Below the pieces are notes generated by a model, which worked only from the letters and a program-made list of their open reading frames with translations, made no database searches and had not been told where the DNA came from. A program made the translations under genes and the position numbers. DNA of 64,000 nucleotides from Mycobacterium sp. 852002-40037_SCH5390672 (GTDB lineage Bacteria > Actinomycetota > Actinomycetes > Mycobacteriales > Mycobacteriaceae): the NCBI RefSeq assembly GCF_001665875.1, contig NZ_LZTA01000069.1, positions 186,001 through 250,000 of the forward strand. Direction: 5' to 3'. Below, in pieces: positions 1 through 9,635 of the stretch; the first letter of the stretch is position 1, and every line of letters begins with the position of its first letter.

Positions 1-82
1 GAGCACCGAAAAGGGTGACTTGTGTTGGCCGGTGCAGGGTGTAACGTGCGTGTTCGCTGTTCAAGAGCAGGAAGCACTCATC

Positions 83-1060
83 GTGGACATGGCAACCGAC
101 CAGCCGCCGACACCGCCCATGAATTGGGCCGAGGCCCAGCCCTTGCTCAGGCCGGTGCTGCGCCCGCAAAGCTACGTCAATCACTTGGTGAACACAGGTG
201 CCCAGCCCTGGGTCCGCCCGGTGTTCCCCTTCATCAACGAGATGGTTGTGGTGGACCTGCCCACGGTGCGAGCCATGGTGACACCGGCGGAAACCGGCGC
301 TTGGGGCATCACCGGTGATCAGGCCTTCGCCGTGGCCAGGGAGAACCTCTCCGCGCGTCAGCAGGCCTTCGAGCCGGGCGAGAAGTTCCTGTTGAAGGAT
401 GCGGACGGCGGCACCTATATCGATTCGATGATCTTGGCCACGGGTTGGCTGGGTTCGCTGGCGGTGGCGGGCGGGCCCCGCCCCCTGGTGTTTTTCCCGG
501 GTGACGGCGTATTGCTGCTGGGCACCGATGCGCCCGACAACGCCGCGGACCTCTTCGAGGTCGCCGAGCAGATGTACCTCGATGCCGATCAGCCGATCTC
601 GCCGCAGGGCTACACGATCGAGGGCACCATCATCGCGCCGTTCGATCAGGCCGGCCCGCACCCCCTGCGCGATTTGGCGTTGGGGGCTCGAACCCTCTTG
701 GCCACAAAGGAATACAACCATCAGACTGAATTCTTGCGGGAGCACTATGAGCGCGAATTGTTCCCGCAATACGTCGGCGACGCGCAGATGATCGAAACGG
801 CCTGGGGCCGGCGCACCACGGCGGTGTGGGGACAGGGCATCGCCTGGGAGCTGCCGCAGACCGATTACGTGACCTTTCTGGTCGGCGACCCGTCGAATGT
901 GTCCGACAAGTTCACCGTGCCCTTCCCGACGGTCATCGACGCGGTGGGCATCCTGCCCGTGTCGGGAATCAATCCGGTTCGCTACCGGGCCAACGAGTGG
1001 CCGGCACCCGGGCTGCTGGCGACGCTGAAGGCGCACGCCATCGACCTACCGAGCGAATGA
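83..1060 (+). CDS. Conserved hypothetical protein, family not recognised
   Basis: About 325 residues. I do not recognise a domain. There is no signal peptide; one fairly hydrophobic stretch sits in the middle (around MILATGWLGSLAV to VLLLG), which looks like buried core strands rather than a membrane anchor. The frame is open almost to the left edge (a TTG at 20), so the start is a choice: GTG at 83 has AGGAAG about 8 nt upstream, and ATG at 89 is the alternative. The next gene lies on the other strand, and no operon partner is visible inside the window. Confidence 0.7.
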   Translation: MDMATDQPPTPPMNWAEAQPLLRPVLRPQSYVNHLVNTGAQPWVRPVFPFINEMVVVDLPTVRAMVTPAETGAWGITGDQAFAVARENLSARQQAFEPGEKFLLKDADGGTYIDSMILATGWLGSLAVAGGPRPLVFFPGDGVLLLGTDAPDNAADLFEVAEQMYLDADQPISPQGYTIEGTIIAPFDQAGPHPLRDLALGARTLLATKEYNHQTEFLREHYERELFPQYVGDAQMIETAWGRRTTAVWGQGIAWELPQTDYVTFLVGDPSNVSDKFTVPFPTVIDAVGILPVSGINPVRYRANEWPAPGLLATLKAHAIDLPSE

Positions 1061-1090
1061 CGTGTCCACCTGAGCCGGCCGGGCGACGCC

Positions 1091-1261
1091 TTAGTCCGGC
1101 GGCTCGTTGGCCGAGCCCCGGACAGTCGCTTGTTCCCGATCGCTGCGGTTGCCGGGGACGCCTTCGGCCTCGCTTTCCTCGGTAACCTTCTCCTCGAGCT
1201 GATCGACGATGTTTTCCAGCTCCTGAGCGCGGCTCAGCGGGTCTTTGTCGGGTTTGGTCAT
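1091..1261 (-). CDS. Small acidic hypothetical protein
   Basis: A 56-residue, charged protein beginning MTKPDKDPLSRAQELE, with a likely helical, coiled-coil-like segment (ELENIVDQLEEKV) and a low-complexity C-terminus. The ATG at 1261 has GGAAAG about 5 nt upstream; an in-frame ATG at 1273 has no ribosome binding site. It is divergent from the zwf gene, with about 150 bp between them for promoters. Function unknown; it could be a regulatory or scaffold peptide, but nothing in the sequence proves this. Confidence 0.55.
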   Translation of the reverse strand: MTKPDKDPLSRAQELENIVDQLEEKVTEESEAEGVPGNRSDREQATVRGSANEPPD

Positions 1262-1407
1262 GTCGCTTTCCATTGGCCTGGGTGGGGACGGGAGCCCGGC
1301 CCCGGGAACCCGCTGCTATTCCATACCCGATCGAGCATTCGTTAACCAGGCCGGGCAGCCGCGAAACAGACGAGACACAGCGCCGCTGCGGTGGAAGTAT
1401 CGCAAGA

Positions 1408-2907
1408 GTGGCTACCGAGAAACCTCAGACGATCTCCTACCCAGCTGCTGACGCCCGCCCGCGTCGCCACCACTCCGACCCGCTCGATCCGCACGTCATC
1501 GTCCTTTTCGGGGCGACGGGCGATCTGGCGAAACGCAAACTGCTCCCCGGCCTGGCGTACTTGAATCAGTCCGAGTTGGCGCCCGACATCCAAATCATCG
1601 CGACATCGCTGGAAGACATCGGCAGCGACGAATTCCGCGAGCTCGCCAAGAAGGCGATCGACGAGTTCGGCTCGCACCAGCTCACGCCCGAGCAGTGGGC
1701 CAGCTTCGCAAAAATCATCTGTTACGTGCCGCAGGGCGCGGGACCGGAAGCCCTCGCCGAGGCAGTCGCCGAAGCCGAAGACAATCTGGGCCCCAATGTG
1801 CGGCGGCTGCATTACCTGTCGGTCCCCCCTAAAGCGGCGCGCGACGTCATCACCATGCTGCGCGACGCGAAGCTCGTCGAGCGCTCCCGGGTGGTGATGG
1901 AGAAGCCCTTCGGCACCGACCTGGCCAGCGCGGTGGCGCTGAACGACTTCGTGCACGAAACCTTCGAGGAATCCCAGATTTTCCGTATCGACCACTTCTT
2001 GGGGAAGGAAGCCGCGCAGAACATCTTGGCGTTCCGATTCGCCAACGGCCTATTCGAGCCGATCTGGAACCGCAACTTCATCGACCATATTCAAATCGAC
2101 ATTCCCGAGGCTCTGGGACTGGATCAGCGGGCGAACTTTTACGAAGAGACCGGCGCATACAAGGACATGGTGGTGACCCACCTGTTCCAGGTGATGGCAT
2201 TCACGGTGATGGAACCGCCGACCGCGCTCGAGCCGTTTGCCATCAGCGAGGAGAAGAACAAGGTCTTTCGGTCGATGCTGCCGGTCAAGCCCTCCAACGT
2301 GGTGCGCGGTCAGTACCAGGGATATCGCGACGAGGCCGGGGTGGCAAAAGATTCCGACACCGAGACATTCATCGCGCTCAAGGTGGGAATCGACAACTGG
2401 CGATGGGCCGGGGTGCCCATCTACCTGCGCACCGGCAAGAAGATGGCCGAAGGCATCCGCATCGTCTCGATCGCGTTCAAAGAGGCCCCGCGAACCATGT
2501 TCCCGCCCGGATCCGGGGTGGGCACCCAGGGCCCCGACCATCTCACGTTCGACCTTGCCGACAACTCGAAGGTTTCGCTGTCCTTCTACGGCAAGCGGCC
2601 CGGCCCCGGCATGAAGCTGGACAAGCTGTCCATGCAATTTTCCTCACAGGAGATCGACACCGTCGTGGACGTGCTGGAGGCCTACGAACGACTGATCCTC
2701 GATGCGATGCGGGGCGACCACACGCTGTTCAATACCGCGGAGGGCATCGAATCATTATGGGAGCGTTCGGAAGATCTCCTCACCGATCCGCCCCCCGCCA
2801 AGCTGTACCAGCCAGGCACGTGGGGCCCCAACGCCATTCACCAACTGATCGCACCCAATGCGTGGCGGCTGCCGTTCGAGCGGGGGTGGCGAGAAGCCAG
2901 GCGCTAG
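1408..2907 (+). CDS. zwf: Glucose-6-phosphate 1-dehydrogenase
   Basis: Oxidises glucose 6-phosphate to 6-phosphogluconolactone with NAD(P)+, the entry step of the oxidative pentose phosphate pathway in the cytosol. The 499-residue protein is of normal length. Residues 35-39 form the nucleotide-binding GATGD motif (GATGDLAKRKLLPGL), EKPFG follows in the middle, and R193-K200 (RIDHFLGK) is the family signature with the catalytic His/Lys region. The C-terminal half has the usual W-x-GVPIYLRTGK strand. GTG at 1408 was chosen because the reading frame upstream is not protein-like and family members start just before the Rossmann strand. No opcA, tal, tkt or gnd gene is adjacent, so this copy is not in a pentose-phosphate operon. 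Confidence 0.95.
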   Translation: MATEKPQTISYPAADARPRRHHSDPLDPHVIVLFGATGDLAKRKLLPGLAYLNQSELAPDIQIIATSLEDIGSDEFRELAKKAIDEFGSHQLTPEQWASFAKIICYVPQGAGPEALAEAVAEAEDNLGPNVRRLHYLSVPPKAARDVITMLRDAKLVERSRVVMEKPFGTDLASAVALNDFVHETFEESQIFRIDHFLGKEAAQNILAFRFANGLFEPIWNRNFIDHIQIDIPEALGLDQRANFYEETGAYKDMVVTHLFQVMAFTVMEPPTALEPFAISEEKNKVFRSMLPVKPSNVVRGQYQGYRDEAGVAKDSDTETFIALKVGIDNWRWAGVPIYLRTGKKMAEGIRIVSIAFKEAPRTMFPPGSGVGTQGPDHLTFDLADNSKVSLSFYGKRPGPGMKLDKLSMQFSSQEIDTVVDVLEAYERLILDAMRGDHTLFNTAEGIESLWERSEDLLTDPPPAKLYQPGTWGPNAIHQLIAPNAWRLPFERGWREARR

Positions 2908-2938
2908 CGGAAGCGCTGGACCACCGAAACACCCGGGC

Positions 2939-3862
2939 TCAGCTCAATTCGGCGCTGAGGTAACTGATTGCGTGCCGGAATGCCTTGAGGACGTCGTTAT
3001 CGGGCAGCACGAATCCGTAGTCGGCATAAACCTGTTCGGTGGGGTGGCGGGTGACGTTCCAGCCGGTGGCGGCCAGGTGCTCAGCGGCCGGGCGGCGCTC
3101 GCCGAGCCAGACCAGCTCGGCAACGTCGATGTCCAGTCCGTGCTGACGCCAGGTGCTGCGCATCGCCCGAGCCCGTTCGTCGGTGAATACGCTCATGTCG
3201 GTGATGTTCTCCGTGGCCAGGCGGCTGCCCGGAGCGCTGAGCGTGGTGATGTTGTCCAACAGCCGGTCCTGGGCGTCGGGAGGCAGATAGGGCAGCAGGC
3301 CCTCGGCGATCCAGGCGGTGGGGGAGTCGATGTCAAAGCCGCTGTCGCGCAGCGCCGTTGGCCAATCATCGCGAAGATCGATAGCGACGGTTCGTCGCTC
3401 GGCGGTCGGTTCGGCACCGATCTGGGCGAGCGTCTCGGTCTTGAAGGCGATGACCTCGGGCTGGTCGACCTCGAAAACCACGGTGCCCGAAGGCCACGAC
3501 AACCGATAGGCCCGTGCGTCGAGCCCGGCGGCCAAGATGACGGCCTGCCGGATTCCCGTGGCGGTGGCGGCGCCGAAGAAATCGTCGAAAAACCTCGTCC
3601 GCACCGTCATCTGCTCGCGCCGCTGCTGCAGCGTCATCGGCATGTCGTCGGTGTCGAGAGGGATTTGCCCGTCCAGCATGCGGGTGAAGAAGGGGTGCCC
3701 AACCGCCCGCACCAACGGCTCGGCGAACCGGTCATCCAGCAGTGGGTCGGGCTCGCGGGACGCCAGCGCTCGGGAGGCCGCCACCATCGTCGCGGTCGCC
3801 CCCACGCTGGACGCCAGGTCCCAGCTGTCGCCCTCGCTACGCGCCGAGCCAAATGATGACAT
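2939..3862 (-). CDS. SAM-dependent methyltransferase, TIGR00027/LCMT-like family
   Basis: 307 residues, matching the expanded mycobacterial family of putative S-adenosylmethionine methyltransferases related to leucine carboxyl methyltransferase (PF04072). Visible hallmarks are the N-terminal [19 protein letters not shown], then [14 protein letters not shown], the SAM-binding [11 protein letters not shown] segment, the acidic VFEVDQPEV, and [10 protein letters not shown]. Substrates of this family are unknown. It converges with zwf, with 31 bp between the stops. The start ATG lies right after a GC-rich intergenic region shared with the CoA lyase gene. Confidence 0.9.
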   Translation of the reverse strand: MSSFGSARSEGDSWDLASSVGATATMVAASRALASREPDPLLDDRFAEPLVRAVGHPFFTRMLDGQIPLDTDDMPMTLQQRREQMTVRTRFFDDFFGAATATGIRQAVILAAGLDARAYRLSWPSGTVVFEVDQPEVIAFKTETLAQIGAEPTAERRTVAIDLRDDWPTALRDSGFDIDSPTAWIAEGLLPYLPPDAQDRLLDNITTLSAPGSRLATENITDMSVFTDERARAMRSTWRQHGLDIDVAELVWLGERRPAAEHLAATGWNVTRHPTEQVYADYGFVLPDNDVLKAFRHAISYLSAELS

Positions 3863-4046
3863 TCGCTTTCCCCTTCCGGGATCTACCCGCCGCGTCGGCC
3901 AATTCGCCTGCTGAGCCGCTCACCACCGGCGACTACACCACCGGTACCGAAGAGTACTTTCTGCCTATGCCGCGCGCACCCCGCACCCGTCGCGCAGGCA
4001 TTTGACTCCCGTGCCCGCTGCTCGACCACAGGAAGTGAATCACTCC

Positions 4047-4928
4047 ATGGCACCTTCCGTGCGCCCGCGCCGATCCGCCCTGTACCTGCCCGGTAACAAG
4101 CCCCGAGCGCTGGAGAAGGGCAAAGCGCTGCCGGCGGACATGCTGATATTCGACCTCGAGGATGCCGTGGGCCCCGACGCGAAAGCCGATTCGAGGGCGA
4201 CGGTGTGCGAGGCGATCTCGTCGGAGAGCTACCGGCCCCGCGAAGTCGTGGTGCGTATCAACGGGTTGGACACCGACTGGCACGAAGACGACTTGGCGGC
4301 CGTGGCCGGATCGGCGGCCGACGGCGTCCTGGTGCCGAAAGTCGAGACAGGTCAACAGGTTCGAGCGCTGGCCGATGCGCTGGACACGATGGGAGCGCCG
4401 AAGTCGTTGCAGCTGTGGGTGATGATCGAAACGCCCCGGGCCTTTCTGCGCGCCGAGGAGGTCGCGTCGGCCAGCGATCGCCTGGCCGGATTGGTGGTAG
4501 GCACCAACGACCTGGTCAACGAGCTGCATGGCCGGCACGTCCCCGGGCGCGCGCCCGCCGTAGCCGCCCTCGGGCTGGCTTTGTTGGGAGCGCGGGCGGC
4601 CGGAAAGGTCATCTTGGATGGCGTGTTCAACGACATCACCGACGAGGGCGCATTCCGGGCCGAGGCCCAGCAGGGCCGCGAGATGGGGTTCGACGGCAAG
4701 ACCCTGATCCACCCGTCGCAGATAGCTCCCGCCAATGAGCTGTTCGGTCCGTCACACAAAGAGTTGCAGGACGCCCGCAAGATCGTCACGGCCTACGAGC
4801 AGGCGCAGGCCGCGGGAACCAGCGTCATCACGGTCGATGGCCGGATGATCGAGAGCCTGCACGTCCGCGACGCCCAGCGAATCCTGACCCTCGCGGATTT
4901 GATCTCCGAGTTGGAATCCGCTTCGTAG
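4047..4928 (+). CDS. CitE-like CoA ester lyase (HpcH/HpaI family)
   Basis: 293 residues with the TIM-barrel features of the citrate lyase beta-subunit-like family: the N-terminal RSALYLPGNKPRALEKG, the metal-site strand LIFDLEDAVGP, the arginine strand VVRING, VPKVE, and a C-terminal KTLIHPSQI. Such proteins cleave beta-hydroxyacyl-CoA thioesters such as malyl- or citramalyl-CoA, or hydrolyse the product. The exact substrate cannot be read here. ATG 4047 is preceded by AGGAAGTG about 9 nt upstream; the open frame starting at 4002 has no ribosome binding site. It lacks the CitD/CitF partners, so it is not a classical citrate lyase subunit. Confidence 0.88.
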   Translation: MAPSVRPRRSALYLPGNKPRALEKGKALPADMLIFDLEDAVGPDAKADSRATVCEAISSESYRPREVVVRINGLDTDWHEDDLAAVAGSAADGVLVPKVETGQQVRALADALDTMGAPKSLQLWVMIETPRAFLRAEEVASASDRLAGLVVGTNDLVNELHGRHVPGRAPAVAALGLALLGARAAGKVILDGVFNDITDEGAFRAEAQQGREMGFDGKTLIHPSQIAPANELFGPSHKELQDARKIVTAYEQAQAAGTSVITVDGRMIESLHVRDAQRILTLADLISELESAS

Positions 4929-5044
4929 AAGCAGCGGACGTCGGGAGCGTGCCGGCGGGTGCATGACGGCAGCCCGCAACGGGCGGTCAGTGCCCGCTAC
5001 ACGGTAGGTTGAACGCGTTCGGAGACGACTCGAGAGGAGCTAAC

Positions 5045-6280
5045 GTGGGCCAGACCGCGGCCATGGCCGAGGCCGACCGCACGTGGATGATCGACACGCT
5101 GCTGGCGCTACTGCAGACCCCGAGCCCGGCGGGGCGCACGGACGCGGTGATGCAGGTGATCGGCGACATATTCGACCACTTCGGGGTGCCCTTCACACTG
5201 ACCCGGCGCGGGGCGCTGACCGCCGAGCTCGCGGGCGAGTCGGCGACCACCGACCGGGCACTGGTGGTCCACTCCGACACCATCGGCTGCATGGTCCGCA
5301 ACCTCAAGGACAACGGCCGCCTCGAATTGGTTCCGGTCGGCACATTTTCGGCCCGGTTCGCCGCGGGTGCCCGGGTGCGCATCTTCATCGACGACCCCGA
5401 CGAGTTCATCACCGGCACGGTCATGCCGCTCAAGTCCAGTGGGCACGCGTTCGGCGACGAGATCGACACCCAACCCACGAACTGGGATCACGTCGAGGTT
5501 CGCATCGACCGCAAGGTGTCCTCCCGGGAAGACCTGGTTCGTCTCGGCCTGCAGATCGGTGATTTCGTGGCGTTGATCACCAGTCCCGAGCTCACCGCCG
5601 ACGGCTTCATCGTTTCCCGTCACCTGGATGGGAAGGCGGGGGTCGCGATCGCGCTCGCACTGGCCAAGAACTTCTCCGAGAACAAAGTGGTACTGCCACA
5701 CCGCACCACGATCATGGTCACCATCACCGAGGAGGTCGGCCACGGGGCCAGTCACGGCCTGCCCGCGGATGTCGCCGAGCTGGTCTCGGTGGACAACGCG
5801 GTGTGCGCGCCGGGCCAGCACTCTCTCGAGGACGGCGTGACGATCCCGATGGCCGATATGCACGGCCCGTTCGATTACCACCTGACCCGGAAACTGTGCC
5901 GGCTCGCCCAGGAGCAAGGAATACCGTTCGCGCGTGACATCTTTCGCTATTACCGATCCGATGCTGCGGCGGCGATCGAGGCGGGAGCCAACACTCGCGC
6001 GGCGCTCGTCGGTTTTGGGCTCGACGGCAGCCATGGGTGGGAACGCACCCACATCGATTCGTTGGAAGCCGCCTACAACCTCTTGCACGCCTGGCTGCAG
6101 ACACCGTTGACGTTCGCCGAGTGGGACGCCAAGCCGACGGGCGACCTGCGTGACTTCCCGTCATCTGAGCAGCCCGCGCCCATCGAGCGCTGGGTGCCGC
6201 TGTCTCGCGGCGATTTCGAAAGCCCGGGCGACGCGTCGCCCGGGACGGTCTGGCCACCCTCGGAGGGGCCCCAGGCCTGA
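5045..6280 (+). CDS. M42-family peptidase of the NAGGN osmoprotectant type
   Basis: 411 residues. The sequence resembles the TIGR03106 group of M42 aminopeptidase-like hydrolases usually found beside N-acetylglutaminylglutamine amide (NAGGN) synthesis genes. Candidate metal-ligand motifs are VVHSDTIG (His-x-Asp), RHLDGKAGVA (bridging Asp), ITEEVGHGA (Glu-Glu) and a late HGWERTH. GTG 5045 was chosen because GAGGAG lies 5 nt upstream; the frame is open to 5009. It runs convergently into the aldehyde dehydrogenase with only 5 bp between stops. No asparagine-synthase-like or GNAT ligase partner of the NAGGN pathway is present nearby. Confidence 0.85.
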   Translation: MGQTAAMAEADRTWMIDTLLALLQTPSPAGRTDAVMQVIGDIFDHFGVPFTLTRRGALTAELAGESATTDRALVVHSDTIGCMVRNLKDNGRLELVPVGTFSARFAAGARVRIFIDDPDEFITGTVMPLKSSGHAFGDEIDTQPTNWDHVEVRIDRKVSSREDLVRLGLQIGDFVALITSPELTADGFIVSRHLDGKAGVAIALALAKNFSENKVVLPHRTTIMVTITEEVGHGASHGLPADVAELVSVDNAVCAPGQHSLEDGVTIPMADMHGPFDYHLTRKLCRLAQEQGIPFARDIFRYYRSDAAAAIEAGANTRAALVGFGLDGSHGWERTHIDSLEAAYNLLHAWLQTPLTFAEWDAKPTGDLRDFPSSEQPAPIERWVPLSRGDFESPGDASPGTVWPPSEGPQA

Positions 6281-6285
6281 GGCCC

Positions 6286-7743
6286 TTACATCTGCGCCCA
6301 GACGATCTTGGTCTGTAGGTAGGTCTCGATGCCGGCCTTGCCGGACTCGTGGCCCCAGCCGGACTGCTTGTAGCCGCCGAACGGCATCGAGTGGTCGTAC
6401 GGAAAGGCGCAGTTGAGCCCGACGGTTCCGGCCTTGAGCCGCTTGGCCAGTCGATGGGAGCGGCCAAGGTCCTTGGTCCACACCGTGGCGGCCAGCCCGT
6501 AGGTGCTGTTGTTGGCCAGCGCGACGGCCTCGTCCTCGTCGTCGAAGGGCAGGATCGTGACGACCGGCCCGAAGATCTCCTCCTGGAAAAGCCGGCTGGT
6601 GTCGGGATCGACGTTGGTGACGACCGTCGGGTGCACGAAGTAGCCCTTGCGATCGAGCCGGTACCCGCCGGTGACGATCTGCGCCCCGTCGGACTTACCC
6701 TGCTCGAGGTAACCCAGCACGCGATCGAGCTGCTTCCGGCTGATCAACGGTCCGCTCGTGGTGCCCTCTTCTTTGGGGCCGCCCATCTTCATGGCGTTCG
6801 CAACCATCGCCATGCCCTCGACCACCTGGTCATAGACACTGCGCTGCACCAGAATTCGGGAACCGCACACGCAGGCCTGCCCCGAGTGGACGAACGTGCC
6901 GAAGGCCGACATCGGAATCGCCTTCTTCAGTTTGGCGTCGTCGAAAATCAACACCGGTGACTTGCCGCCGAGCTCCAGCGTGACCTTGTTGAGGTTGCTG
7001 TCGGCCGACGCGTGCACGATCGTGCGGCCCACCTCTGTCGACCCGGTGAAGGCGACCTTCTCCACGTCGGCATGCGCGGTGATCGCGGCGCCGACGGTGT
7101 GCCCGTAACCGTTGACCAGGTTCGCCACCCCGTCGGGCACCCCGGCCTCGGTCAGCAGGCGCATCAGGACATGTGCTGAAAGTGGTGTCTCCTCAGCGGG
7201 TTTGACCACGCAGTTGCAGCCGGCCGCCAGCGCCGGCGCGAGCTTGGCGCAGAAATTGAACACCGGGCCGTTCCACGGGAAGATCAGCCCGACCACACCA
7301 TAGGGTTCGCGCACCGTGTAAGTGTGCATGTGCGAGTCGACACCGGTCAGGCCGCCGGTGTTCACATCGCGCGCAATGCCGTCGATTTTGGTACACCAGC
7401 CGGCGTAGTAGCGGAACCACTCGGCGCCGATTTTCACTTGCATCTCCGCTTGAGCGGGATACATTCCGGCGTTGAGCATTTCGAGCTCGGCGAGCAGCTC
7501 GGCGTTCTCGTCGATCAGGTCGGCGACGCGCCACAGGATCTTGGCTCGCTCGTAGTCGGGTTTTGCGGACCAGATTCCGGACTCGGCGCTGGCTTTCGCG
7601 CGCGCGACCGCCTCGTGGACGGCTTCGATACCGCAATCGGTGAACTGGCTGATCTGTTCCTCGGTGGAGGGATCGAAGATCGGGATCACGTCACCGGTAC
7701 CGGGACGTTCACGGACCTCGTCCAACACGGATTGCACCGTCAT
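6286..7743 (-). CDS. NAD(P)-dependent aldehyde dehydrogenase
   Basis: 485 residues, the normal ALDH-superfamily length. It oxidises an aldehyde to the acid with NAD(P)+. The Rossmann segment FPWNGPVFNF, the VKPAEETPL region, the FTGSTEVGR coenzyme loop, the general base E257 in LELGGKSP and the nucleophile C291 in GQACVCGSR are all present, followed by EEIFGPV and the C-terminal PFGGYKQSGWG. It is therefore predicted active. A strong GAGGAG Shine-Dalgarno precedes the ATG. The closest group looks like betaine/phenylacetaldehyde-type dehydrogenases, but the substrate is not determinable. It stands alone on its strand. Confidence 0.93.
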   Translation of the reverse strand: MTVQSVLDEVRERPGTGDVIPIFDPSTEEQISQFTDCGIEAVHEAVARAKASAESGIWSAKPDYERAKILWRVADLIDENAELLAELEMLNAGMYPAQAEMQVKIGAEWFRYYAGWCTKIDGIARDVNTGGLTGVDSHMHTYTVREPYGVVGLIFPWNGPVFNFCAKLAPALAAGCNCVVKPAEETPLSAHVLMRLLTEAGVPDGVANLVNGYGHTVGAAITAHADVEKVAFTGSTEVGRTIVHASADSNLNKVTLELGGKSPVLIFDDAKLKKAIPMSAFGTFVHSGQACVCGSRILVQRSVYDQVVEGMAMVANAMKMGGPKEEGTTSGPLISRKQLDRVLGYLEQGKSDGAQIVTGGYRLDRKGYFVHPTVVTNVDPDTSRLFQEEIFGPVVTILPFDDEDEAVALANNSTYGLAATVWTKDLGRSHRLAKRLKAGTVGLNCAFPYDHSMPFGGYKQSGWGHESGKAGIETYLQTKIVWAQM

Positions 7744-7835
7744 GCGTCTCCTCCTCAGCGGAATGCGGCAGAAGTTACGCGCTTAACCCCACGCTGTCTA
7801 CGACATTCGGAAGAATCGACTCCACGCGCGTCCGC

Positions 7836-8603
7836 TTACCGGCCGCGGGCGATCCGATCGGCGCGCCAGCACCGGGACTGCATGGGGACGTCGATCGCGC
7901 CGGCGCCGGGGAAGCGCTCAGTCAAGATGGTTCGGGCATTGTCGAGCCGCTGTGCGCGGTCATCCGGAGAGGCGATGATCACCCGGCTATAGGTTGCGAG
8001 CATCGCAACGACGGCGTCGATCGTCATCGTCCGCACGAACGCGAACGTCTCGCGGGCGACGTTGTGAAAGATCTGCGGGTCCGGGAGTACGACGTTCTCG
8101 TGGCGGCGGCGGAAGCGGTCGGGTGCATCCGCCTCGGTCGTGTCGTCGCCGGGCAGCAGGTCGAGATCACGGACCCAGTCCACCTCGCGATCTCGGCTGG
8201 TCCAGATGAGCCCGAACCGGCCGCCGTCGCGCAGCACGCGGCCGATCTCCGGGACCGCCCGTTCGGGATCCATCCAGTGCCACGCCGACGAGACGAACAC
8301 CGCATCCGCGCAATGGTCGGGGAGGGGGATCGCCTCACCGGTGCCCTCGAGGGCGCGAACCCCGGGGGACCGCCCCGCCAGCACCGCGCGCATCCGCGCA
8401 TCTGGCTCGACGGCGACGACTTGCCCCGCCCGGCCCACCAGCGTGCGGGTGAACAAACCGGTGCCCGCACCGACGTCGACGGCCACTTCGCAGTCCGACG
8501 GCAGCAACCAGTCGACCGCCTGCTGCGGAGGCTGCGGTCGCAGCCCGTCGTAGTCCTCGGCGATCGAGCCGAAGGACATTGCGCGTTCTTGGCGATCAGT
8601 CAC
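7836..8603 (-). CDS. Class I SAM-dependent methyltransferase (UbiE-like)
   Basis: About 255 residues. SFGSIAEDYDGLRP at the N-terminus, motif I VDVGAGTGLFTRTL, the acidic VAVEPDARM, and FVSSAWHWMDPERAVPEIGRVLRDGG are the standard features of the Methyltransf_11/25 group. The substrate is unknown. The start is uncertain: GTG 8603 gives MTDRQERAMSFG, a usual family beginning; ATG 8579 would start directly at SFG. Neither has a good ribosome binding site. The upstream GAP-family gene ends 52 bp before it on the same strand, so they may be cotranscribed. Confidence 0.88.
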   Translation of the reverse strand: MTDRQERAMSFGSIAEDYDGLRPQPPQQAVDWLLPSDCEVAVDVGAGTGLFTRTLVGRAGQVVAVEPDARMRAVLAGRSPGVRALEGTGEAIPLPDHCADAVFVSSAWHWMDPERAVPEIGRVLRDGGRFGLIWTSRDREVDWVRDLDLLPGDDTTEADAPDRFRRRHENVVLPDPQIFHNVARETFAFVRTMTIDAVVAMLATYSRVIIASPDDRAQRLDNARTILTERFPGAGAIDVPMQSRCWRADRIARGR

Positions 8604-8655
8604 ACGCGACAAGGTAATCCAGCTCGCTGTGCAACACATGAGAAGGTATGGCGCG

Positions 8656-9339
8656 TCACCACAGCGAGCTGTGATTGACCAGTGCATCGGCGATGAGCCC
8701 GGTTCCGAAGACCAGAAACAACAGCCGCACCGACATCGGGCCGTAGCGAGTGAGCGCGCGCACGATCCTGCGTTGAATGCGCTTGGCCCGCATGGTTTTT
8801 CTCATCGACAGGGCAAGGATCAGCAGCGGCGGCGAGAGAGCGATCGCCCAGTAGATGATGATGACCAATGGCCAGAACGGCGGACGTGGATGTAGCGCGG
8901 CGAGCATCGCCAAGCCGGTCAGGTAGGGCACGGCGGTCGGAGCTTGGCCACTGCCCACCGCCAACCCCAAAAATCCGAGCAGCCAAGGCCGTTGCCGCAT
9001 CGCCGCCATCGCCCAGCCGGGTGCCGACGATTGTGCGGTCAACGGAAAGTACGCCAAACTGATCAGCACGATCCCCAGTACCAGTTCGCCCCGGAAGCGA
9101 ATGGCCGGTGTGAGATGAAAGTCGAGTACCTCGGTGATGAAAGTGATGCCCAGCACGGTGCACACCCCGAAGGTGGTCGTCACCGCGAACACGCCCGCGA
9201 CATAACTCAGGGCGCCGGGAATTGGTGATCGACGACCCAGCCGACTGTCGAAGATGACGGCCGAAACTACTCCCACGTTGAGCACATTGAGCGAGTCGAG
9301 AAACGCCAGTCCGGCAAGCGCCAGCGCCAGAGCCGCCAC
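8656..9339 (-). CDS. GAP/SfLAP-family integral membrane protein
   Basis: 227 residues, almost entirely hydrophobic, with about six membrane segments. It resembles the mycobacterial GAP family (PF11139), which contains Sap proteins that help move glycolipids and sulfolipids across the membrane. The N-terminus has the typical FLDSLNVLNVGVV helix. No glycopeptidolipid or polyketide genes sit beside it, so its lipid client is unknown. It may share a transcript with the methyltransferase downstream. Confidence 0.75.
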   Translation of the reverse strand: MAALALALAGLAFLDSLNVLNVGVVSAVIFDSRLGRRSPIPGALSYVAGVFAVTTTFGVCTVLGITFITEVLDFHLTPAIRFRGELVLGIVLISLAYFPLTAQSSAPGWAMAAMRQRPWLLGFLGLAVGSGQAPTAVPYLTGLAMLAALHPRPPFWPLVIIIYWAIALSPPLLILALSMRKTMRAKRIQRRIVRALTRYGPMSVRLLFLVFGTGLIADALVNHSSLW

Positions 9340-9635
9340 GCGTGCGCACCGGGCCTAGGGTGCGAAGTCACTGGCTGCCCGCAGCGGGCTGCGCACTGAC
9401 CACGGCGACAGGATCAAAGCGGCGATCATGCTGCATGACAATACGAGTTCGACTGAGAACATGTCGGCTGAGGCTGCCTGTTCTCACCGGTGATCGCGCG
9501 CACCGCTGACGACGCAGGGGGCGATGGTGTGAGGGCGGGTTATGAGCGGCATTATCGAGACGTCGGCGGCGTGCGCGATTTCGATGCCGTATTTGACGCA
9601 GTCAAGCGGTGACAGCCTGACCTCAGGAGAACTGG
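9340..9635. other. Intergenic region upstream of an SDR gene
   Basis: 296 bp between the divergent GAP-family gene and the SDR. I see no convincing coding frame. It contains a short inverted repeat TTGAC-gca-GTCAA at 9593-9605, about 30 bp upstream of the SDR start, suitable as a regulator half-site pair but weak as evidence. CAGGAG precedes the SDR start codon. Confidence 0.4.

Noticed and set aside
2050..2637. Long open frame of 195 codons opposite the zwf gene
   Set aside because: It is a GC-driven shadow of zwf: no ribosome binding site, and the sense strand has full family motifs.
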